A DNA stretch of 20,584 nucleotides from an uncultured Clostridia bacterium (GTDB lineage Bacteria; Bacillota; Clostridia; Christensenellales; UBA1242). The position numbers and the translations under genes are program-made. The stretch's first letter is position 1; each line of letters opens with the position of its first letter. Positions 17,201 through 20,584 of this stretch are shown piece after piece. Location of the stretch: the NCBI GenBank assembly GCA_934725795.1, contig CAKVCF010000003.1:1-20584 (forward strand), read 5' to 3'. The notes beneath the pieces were generated by a model. That model had not been told where the DNA came from. It ran no database searches and saw nothing but the letters and a program-made list of their open reading frames with translations.

Positions 17201-19107
17201 CTAAATGTCTTGCTGCCATCACCTAACACATAAAGATTCAAAACATATTCGCCAGCCGCTAAATTGAGTTCATTTAAATTTGTTGTAGATTCAAAAGTGG
17301 TTACAACTGTGCTACCCTTTGTTAAGTCAAATTTCAACACTGCATTGTTTTCTAAATTTAGTTCACCTGCAGATGCTGAAACAATTCCATTCTCAACAAT
17401 AATTTTATTTACTTCTTGCAAGCAAACAATTTTGTATGAAGAAGTTTTTGCATCAATTTTTCTGCTTCCATCGCCCAAATGTGTTATTCGCACATCATAT
17501 TCACCAGCATCAAATTCAACACCTAAGTTAAGAATATTGAATGTCATTTCTTGCATGAATGCAGTTATAGTTGTGCCAAATAAAGATTGTTTGTTTGCAT
17601 CTAAAATTTGAAATTTGTATTGATGCTCTAATGTTGCATTGAGTTTTAAAACATAATTTTCTATGCTAAATTCCGCCATTGCTTGCTTTTCAACCGTTTC
17701 AGCAGCAGAAGCAGAAGCCAAATAATAGATTTTGCCATCAACAAAGTTTGCGTTTACAGTGATAGTGTAACTTTCACCAGACAAATATCTATCGTCTGTA
17801 AAGTCAATTTCACGTTTATCGGTTACAATTTCATAAACAACTTCATTGCTTGAATTTACAACCTTAACTTGATAGTGTGTTGCATTGTTAACGGCATTCC
17901 ATTTAACCATATTGGTTGTACAACTGATAGTTGGTTTTTCCAATCGATTCAGTTCAATGCTTGTTCCTTGTTCAGTTGACATAACTAAATTTTTAGCATC
18001 GTCAGCCAAAACAGGTTTAACCTTCAATTCATAAGCCTCATTCTTAGGCGTAAAAGCTGTATCAAAATCAGCAAAACTTGTTAAATTGTAATAGTTAGAT
18101 TCAACTGAGGCAATCCTTTGATTTCCAAGGTAAATTTCATAACTTTTTACGCCACCCAAAGCCTGCCAACTGACTGTTTCATTCAACAAAACAACATTCA
18201 AATCTTCAACACATTTAACACTCACACTAACACTTGAAGAATTATATGCCGTAAAACCTTCACCTGCAGTTCCAACAGCATAAACCATTATTTGAAGTTC
18301 ACTACCAGCCAAAGATTTATCAATCGCTGACAATTCACACACTGCATTTGCTGTTGTTGTGAAAAGTGTTCCATTTACATAAACTTGATAACTTCGTGCC
18401 TTTGATTTTTCAATGTTAAGTTTGCCGCCAATCACACTTATTGATTTTGGTGCACTTGCTTGGTTAATTTTAATTGTTTGTGAGAAGTTTGAATCTTCAA
18501 AAGCGTTTGTATATGTAGGCACAGTGGCTTTTACTCTAACAGTCAAATCACGATCATAAGCTGAAACGCCAGTCGTTGAGACTGAAGATTGCAAATGCTT
18601 GTTATAGTCATTTAAAGAGTATTCAAGAACGTTGCCAATATTGATGCTTTCACCATTTATTTCAATTGTGTAGCCATTAACAAAGCTATCTTGGTTGGAT
18701 TGAGAAATTGTAAAAGATTGTTTTTCTGCTGAATAAGTTATTGTCGGGGTTGAAAGTTTTGTAACATTCGCAACAACTTGAACTTGCATGATATCTTGAA
18801 TTAAATCGTTTTCATCTGCAACAACTTTTAAGTAAGTTTTGCCAGCAGTTAAAGCTGTAATTTGATTGTTGCGAACCGACACAATGCTGTCGTTATAAGA
18901 AGTTATTTTGTAAGCCTTGTTCGTTGGATATCTCGGGCTAAAATAAACTTCAGGCGCATACGTTTCACCAACAAGCAAAACAACACCATCAGCGGATGGT
19001 GCATTAAAATATATGTTTTCAACTTTTATGTTTTGTTTGCAGCCGAAAAGCAAAAAAGAAAACATTGCAATCAACAAACAAACTAAAACACTTTTTCTTT
19101 TTGTCAT
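10036..19107 (-). CDS. Giant surface lipoprotein: Big_2-like start, Fn3-like array, GLUG-type beta-helix end
   Basis: A single uninterrupted frame of 3023 residues fills 44% of the window. The signal peptide MTKRKSVLVCLLIAMFS ends in the lipobox LFGC (Cys23), so the N-terminus is tethered to the membrane by lipid. Residues about 30-115 resemble a bacterial Ig-like Big_2 domain. From about 115 to 2600 runs a long array of degenerate Fn3-like modules of roughly 85-110 residues. Many open with R/K-L-x-x-P and a V-x-W-x-x-V step (VKWNAVNNATHYQV, VVWKAVDGATEYIL, ISWNEVENAQGYKI), and several end I-x-x-L-G-D-G-S. An acidic linker lies at about 1922-1950. From about 2620 to the end is a GLUG-type beta-helix. 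There is no LPxTG motif or second membrane segment. It is the first gene of the cluster, with a promoter and an unusual hairpin at its start. A long stalk presenting a beta-helical adhesive tip is inference. Confidence 0.93.
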   Translation of the reverse strand: MTKRKSVLVCLLIAMFSFLLFGCKQNIKVENIYFNAPSADGVVLLVGETYAPEVYFSPRYPTNKAYKITSYNDSIVSVRNNQITALTAGKTYLKVVADENDLIQDIMQVQVVANVTKLSTPTITYSAEKQSFTISQSNQDSFVNGYTIEINGESINIGNVLEYSLNDYNKHLQSSVSTTGVSAYDRDLTVRVKATVPTYTNAFEDSNFSQTIKINQASAPKSISVIGGKLNIEKSKARSYQVYVNGTLFTTTANAVCELSAIDKSLAGSELQIMVYAVGTAGEGFTAYNSSSVSVSVKCVEDLNVVLLNETVSWQALGGVKSYEIYLGNQRIASVESNYYNLTSFADFDTAFTPKNEAYELKVKPVLADDAKNLVMSTEQGTSIELNRLEKPTISCTTNMVKWNAVNNATHYQVKVVNSSNEVVYEIVTDKREIDFTDDRYLSGESYTITVNANFVDGKIYYLASASAAETVEKQAMAEFSIENYVLKLNATLEHQYKFQILDANKQSLFGTTITAFMQEMTFNILNLGVEFDAGEYDVRITHLGDGSRKIDAKTSSYKIVCLQEVNKIIVENGIVSASAGELNLENNAVLKFDLTKGSTVVTTFESTTNLNELNLAAGEYVLNLYVLGDGSKTFSVKNTDGSDKITATHTFTVLAAPTISTQHAEAKFSIVPVAQAESYLVIENDIKNKVETDNLEFVFDLQSQQRREFVLQAKGDGCLTIDSPKSVSYVFERLATPELTFNNQNNSLTSNLTNNYKLCLNDVDITSSYVFGETLTDLIVGLNKIELIALAADDANVVYINSLPKQLNINKSQADSKLSVVGNKLIIEPEHESADMVLEVEFSTSTDTINFNENNFETIDARLDVKKVGKTYSITLLDDKFNPILSALSNNFTVKVRYVANHLPDGEDTNVTTDYSALKTISFAPKAEFDMAVRDEQNIVFKTALNYTYGDYGLLLNDTYLLLDSGVQVDSENQTIKFDLTYLYNKINQSELKQINKLQLVTLNNKSNEEDLLLSSIGETIYIRKADSISIVGAKNNAREDGNNSVRISFAENETVYDRSVLVKIYNDVDQSAYFETLLVEANPDAKSALNYTFNLDDYAVNLTLVKKIVANIKANSSYTTEIDGQSVLIYVFDSELSNELEYQIVDNAIVETDGTKLIFTLPENVEGVDVFKVEGATLVKLNTNIITDSYNLGINQGGMVLVVRAIAKTVGGFTNSQLSKEITLTKLAQPTISIENGEIVITLDQTSQELFENTVFDPANGVESLDGCVIRYAHGDVEGYGYIYKDLQGVKIENGKIYIESSVLLKYGVTALTKENIKFDVIAQLSTGELVLNSNQTSVDFYGLFAPTKVNLPAVGDVSETKVQTISWTDTELNKLPDGTSVLAGYVLKVVDSEGNEYYSNTNLVYLASADGKDYVATSYQTIISTNNTPFPYGYKTEDGQIEPFIAGRYSIYVKSVPKSGVEGYNLCSSKYSEACQIVILATPQLDINDGVVVWKAVDGATEYILTLEDIFDSSVKQTIILTTTKFEFEGLDNFISCCNIKVKAVSRLANVVSSAESLDICVHRLPTYESLTIDDGVIVMKANGYFTQANLMFRNETTGVTETIKYTNPNYEENMSALQNSSVDNWNDADMQMINFATNYVITIEDSYLLKLSKGSYKLSVKLIGNTSGNLSIANSAVKDETNITKITKLAFDSEKQGADEKTWIRVDERGVFTFASPEEFALGGLNYAFNEQLTDVDYSMFKNVIIYRITININSLPYELFAIDYKSYLASVSMLDSNLIVTINNAGTLCAAVKYPYVDSNGETKYLYFNVFENNQINLNLDNFYYFNTTISTKNGTVSLASGLNTANENGYYSISLIEGGVFSLDLHILGCDITAVQQGENTINQGYLSSNLYSSKSFIRYTDNNLKSYISYTVPTEQPDGNEDANGELNNELGDGETSSSEQPTNEVTYTYSGELIFQNKIKYDENGNALDYPVYQLEINPIVYYDGTAVESQPYVYYLYHDETSVQTVMANNPVENCTEAKAVKVEYLLNNKDYLKFDFSKYFAAGNYSIKIRTLAGVGTDDLDSKYLLNSRLPSVAYSFKRLSNTNLQVVDGKLQFALAYVLSDRVQTYINDYEFIVAENGENATQYSFKIGQNSQGVSIANNILTYILPETVKATDLTTNETADLKLANGKRFNIKVRAVQTEEKDTGILNSTFVQTSTGDKLTAIEKSKGIEVVKIADGTICWTVNDQTNYNGTIIRFEFKDGRVVEETVTAERTLSKVVNGQTYFYYEIGDNEYTCIDGVGKSKINAGVYNLKLRTRGKYDSANNVEILLSDYTEAIEMTRLTRVEAEFIVSQDGVLSWSHPDAEHISGYVVSLTGETNYTFTTTETSIDFASILDDNGKKLEVGNYSIYIRAIGEDYITSMVSSTVSNFTKLGVVTSLNEEGESISWNEVENAQGYKITFSWGNSENTQSVTQTVKAEDGLKCVAPAEMVGNYTIKIQAVGIGTGKVFNGAEYVYEGSSERPESVGEIRFDETDLSLYIPVAKSFKTNDVVRISYKIAAYEFTSSGSVAGNAVEQIVELSQANAEYIQVIDDTTYFVYPLSTAGVYTNIAVNVVRKGSLSSVAAPYDDIYFNYYASGDGSKQNPYGIATGSQFLNIALKPNKNYVMLQAFSLAEIDATAQVKKYGALIANKFTGTLDGGDFALFGLENISVSNAGITGFEGFALFNELENATIKNLNIAETNNNPTKFVNTFAQQQANVLKLSVIAMKATNSTLSNINLKNAIIEIDGSSQLVSDGYIAGLIAIATNTKFEGCIVNLTVKFKADFVPTSGDVYIGGMAASATDLTVDDSDIRSSSVTLAVEQTRTNRRFKAVGGVAGQTTTTTSSQINNVTATINQTTNIYVDHFGGIVGNAIRTNISACTILGNFTHTALDTINLGGVVGQLMGGSVDNCTIKIVFDLTIARYNRIYVGFVAGYATSSNSVMATISNCKINQTFTTKTQFSDNYQTIELMGIYGESSQNNYNPSGCTQIS
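11310..18770 (-). repeat. Degenerate Fn3-like protein repeat array (coding repeat)
   Basis: The encoded protein repeats a beta-sandwich plan of about 85-110 residues, probably more than twenty times. The opening K/R-L-x-x-P, the centre L-x-W-x-x-V-x-x-A-x-x-Y and the closing Y-x-L-x-V-x-x-x-G recur. The GDG(S) closing motif is seen at about residues 544, 629 and 717, a spacing of 85-88. The DNA copies are too diverged to look like direct repeats, so the array is old or under diversifying drift. Confidence 0.7.
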
Positions 19108-19130
19108 AAGACATTACCCCTTTATGTCTT
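19108..19130 (-). promoter_or_regulatory. Hairpin with the ribosome binding site in its loop, at the start of the giant gene
   Basis: AAGACAT (19124-19130 on the minus strand) and its exact complement ATGTCTT (19108-19114) form a seven-base stem. The nine-base loop AAAGGGGTA is the ribosome binding site. The stem ends directly at the ATG (19105-19107). The structure is certain as a sequence palindrome; a role in translation control is inference. Confidence 0.6.
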
Positions 19131-19144
19131 TTTTTGTCAAAATT

Positions 19145-19173
19145 AGTTTAACACATTAATTTTTTTTTATCAA
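19145..19173 (-). promoter_or_regulatory. Predicted promoter of the giant lipoprotein-sipW cluster
   Basis: On the minus strand, TTGATA (19168-19173) and TAAACT (19145-19150) are 17 bases apart. Transcription would start near 19138, leaving a leader of about 30 bases that consists mostly of the hairpin at 19108-19130. No other candidate of this quality lies closer to the gene. Confidence 0.45.
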
Positions 19174-19453
19174 ATATTTTTTAAATATTTATAAATAAAT
19201 AGGCAAAAAATTCCAGCAAAAAATTATCACTAAAAATTTAAACGATTTAGTATTAATTTAACACAAAAAATCCAATCAAAATATTAAAAAATTACAAAAA
19301 ATTATATTTTTAACATATTTTTCACATATTTTTAGCAAATTTTTCACAAAATAATTTATTTTTATTTATTTTTTTAATTTTGTATTTTTATGCAATATAA
19401 AATACATATCCTTCTAAACAAAAATTTTTCATTTGTATTAATTAACTTTATAA

Positions 19454-19518
19454 GGTTTGAAAATTAAAACACACAAGCTTTCAAACCATACTGTTACCTA
19501 CAAACAACCATGTGTTTT
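19454..19518 (+). promoter_or_regulatory. Interlocking inverted repeats; possible pseudoknotted leader RNA
   Basis: GGTTTGAAA (19454-19462) pairs exactly with TTTCAAACC (19479-19487) over a 16-base loop. Within that loop, AAAACACA (19466-19473) is the exact complement of TGTGTTTT (19511-19518) further downstream. The two pairings together would make an H-type pseudoknot, 55 bases before the ATG of the small gene. The strand is assigned from the downstream gene; no known riboswitch class was recognised. Confidence 0.4.
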
Positions 19519-19573
19519 GCAGATTCAATTAATATAAAGGTATGTTTCAAAATCACACAGCATAAATATAAAT

Positions 19574-20038
19574 ATGTTATACAACGACTATCAAGTTTTA
19601 AATGACGATGAATATCAAATAATCAATCTCCACTACCGACAATCTCAGCAACACACTCAAAGTGAGATTGTGAATAAATTATTTATAAACTTTGACCAAT
19701 GCAAAAGTTATTGTTTTGGCTTGAATAACTGTGTAAATAAGCGCATTCAAGCGGTTTTATTAAATGCTAAAACTGAGTTTGAAAAGCTTATCAGTAACGT
19801 AAACACAACTTTTAAACTTAACGCAACTACATCCAAAGTCGTATCTAGTTTTGGCGTGTTTGATTTTGCCAACAAATTAATTGAAGGCTTAAAGTTAGCT
19901 CAAGAATTTCTTAACCTAGCAACTGATCCAAAGTTGACTGATTTTGCAAAACAAACAACAAAAACAATTTTAGACATTGCTGACCAACTCTTTGACGCGT
20001 TATCAAACAGCAACATTCAAATGTTTAAACATATGTGA
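19574..20038 (+). CDS. Hypothetical protein, 154 residues
   Basis: The frame starts MLYNDYQVLNDDEYQIINLH and ends with TGA. The protein looks real: it is soluble, rich in Asn, Gln, Lys and Leu, with long amphipathic helices (for example FANKLIEGLKLAQEFLNLAT and KQTTKTILDIADQLFDALSN), and it is less AT-rich than the DNA on either side. There is no signal peptide or membrane segment. The first 35 residues with D-D-E-Y-Q-I-I-N-L-H-Y-R-Q-S faintly recall the start of a sigma-like or phage ArpU-type helix, but this is not enough for a call. No ribosome binding site precedes the ATG, and the upstream in-frame stop at 19535 leaves no better ATG, GTG or TTG start. A structured leader stands at 19454-19518. 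The function is unknown. Confidence 0.65.
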   Translation: MLYNDYQVLNDDEYQIINLHYRQSQQHTQSEIVNKLFINFDQCKSYCFGLNNCVNKRIQAVLLNAKTEFEKLISNVNTTFKLNATTSKVVSSFGVFDFANKLIEGLKLAQEFLNLATDPKLTDFAKQTTKTILDIADQLFDALSNSNIQMFKHM

Positions 20039-20292
20039 TTTGCTTTTACATAAATTTAAAATAAAATTAAACATAAAATAATCACATTAAAATATAAAAC
20101 TGAAATCATTAAATAATTTTGATAAAAAAATAAATACTTCCAAACTGTTAAGGAAATATTTATTTTTTATTATTCAAGAGTAATTTTTATTTTTTCAAAT
20201 TTTAATTTAATAATTATTTGTGCTTCAAAAAATTTAAAAAATATTTAATTTTTATTAATTTTTAATTATTTTTGCATATTTTATTTAATTTT

Positions 20293-20584
20293 TTAAGAAT
20301 TTTTTAATATTTTTATTTTTAATTTTTTAAACAATTTAAATTCACGCTTAACAATTTCAGCCAAAGCTGGTTCTATTTGATAAAGAGATTTTAAATCAAA
20401 AACAACCGAACTTAAATTCTTGATTTTCATTTGTGCAGACAAATCTTTTATCGCTAAATCAAAAGCCGAATAGTCGGCAGCTGCAAAATGTTGTTTATAA
20501 CCGATTAACACCTTTGCAATATTTTTTGCTGGCAAATTTGCTGCAGGCACAATGTATGCTTTTGTAACTGGCACAACATTATGA
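20293..20584 (-). CDS. C-terminal part of an unrecognised protein (gene runs off the right edge)
   Basis: The frame is open to the window edge (97 codons) and ends at 20293. A GTG at 20574 could start it, but no ribosome site precedes that codon and the frame continues through H-N-V-V at the edge, so a truncated longer gene is more likely. Visible sequence runs VTKAYIVPAANLPAKNIAKV, then a region of two or three amphipathic helices (ADYSAFDLAIKDLSAQMKIK, LYQIEPALAEIVKREF) and a strongly basic end KLFKKLKIKILKNS. No signal peptide or membrane segment appears in the part seen. No family is recognised. It converges with the small gene on its left across a 254-base AT-rich spacer with no clear terminator. 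Confidence 0.65.
   Translation of the reverse strand, partial: HNVVPVTKAYIVPAANLPAKNIAKVLIGYKQHFAAADYSAFDLAIKDLSAQMKIKNLSSVVFDLKSLYQIEPALAEIVKREFKLFKKLKIKILKNS

Larger units (their letters stand above)
19131..19573. other. AT-rich divergent region with leader structure
   Basis: This spacer separates the leftward surface cluster from the rightward small gene. The left part holds the cluster promoter and one AT motif (AAATATTTTTTAAA, 19172-19185). The middle (about 19200-19440) is A/T-rich with nothing recognisable. The right part holds two interlocking inverted repeats (19454-19518). No coding frame is supported. Confidence 0.6.

Noticed and set aside
10036..19107. LPxTG or other cell-wall sorting signal in the surface proteins
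   Set aside because: None of the C-termini in the cluster has LPxTG with a membrane segment and basic tail. Anchoring appears to be by lipid or by membrane protein.
19538..19564. Seven-codon frame MFQNHTA as an upstream leader peptide
   Set aside because: The AAAGG stands only one base from its ATG, too close to serve as a ribosome site. There is no sign of an attenuation structure after it.

Overview
The window is AT-rich DNA from an endospore-forming member of the Firmicutes, most likely an uncultured gut or rumen-type Clostridia. The evidence is a SpoIIID-type sporulation regulator, a minimal SufC/SufB iron-sulfur pair without a SufS or SufU neighbour, a clostridial-style TtcA protein, strong AGGAGG-like ribosome binding sites, and normal use of TAA, TAG and TGA as stops. 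No tRNA, rRNA, CRISPR array, transposase or phage gene is visible. The genus cannot be named from the sequence alone.

Layout, left to right. 1-397 (-) is the N-terminal part of a lipoprotein that runs off the left edge. 398-801 is an AT-rich divergent promoter region. 802-1551 (+) is a TtcA-family tRNA thiolase with a good intrinsic terminator after it. 1778-2065 (+) is spoIIID. 2066-2385 is a very AT-rich convergent spacer. 4003-2386 (-) is a two-gene sufC-sufB operon whose reading frames overlap by 14 bases. 19107-4201 (-) is a co-oriented cluster of six genes covering almost 15 kb, the centrepiece of the window. 19574-20038 (+) is an unrecognised small gene behind a structured AT-rich leader. 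20584-20293 (-) is the 3' end of an unrecognised gene cut by the right edge.

The large cluster reads, in transcription order: a 3023-residue lipoprotein (Big_2-like N-terminus, a long array of degenerate Fn3-like modules, an acidic linker, and a distal GLUG-type beta-helix); a SipW-type signal peptidase with a Ser/His active site; three consecutive secreted proteins whose signal peptides end in the aromatic motif typical of TasA/camelysin-type SipW substrates (807, 220 and 407 residues, the last with a LamG-like domain nested inside a TasA-like frame); and a 270-residue membrane protein with a Pro/Arg-rich cytoplasmic tail and an external domain that resembles the C-terminal half of its neighbours. 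Gaps between genes are 8-45 bases and each gene has its own ribosome binding site, so this looks like one operon. The simplest reading is a cell-surface fibre or adhesion system: SipW matures the TasA-like subunits, the 270-residue protein may be a membrane-held base, and the giant lipoprotein may be a long membrane-anchored stalk with a beta-helical tip. The assembly model is inference; the gene order, signal peptides and domain layout are read from the sequence.
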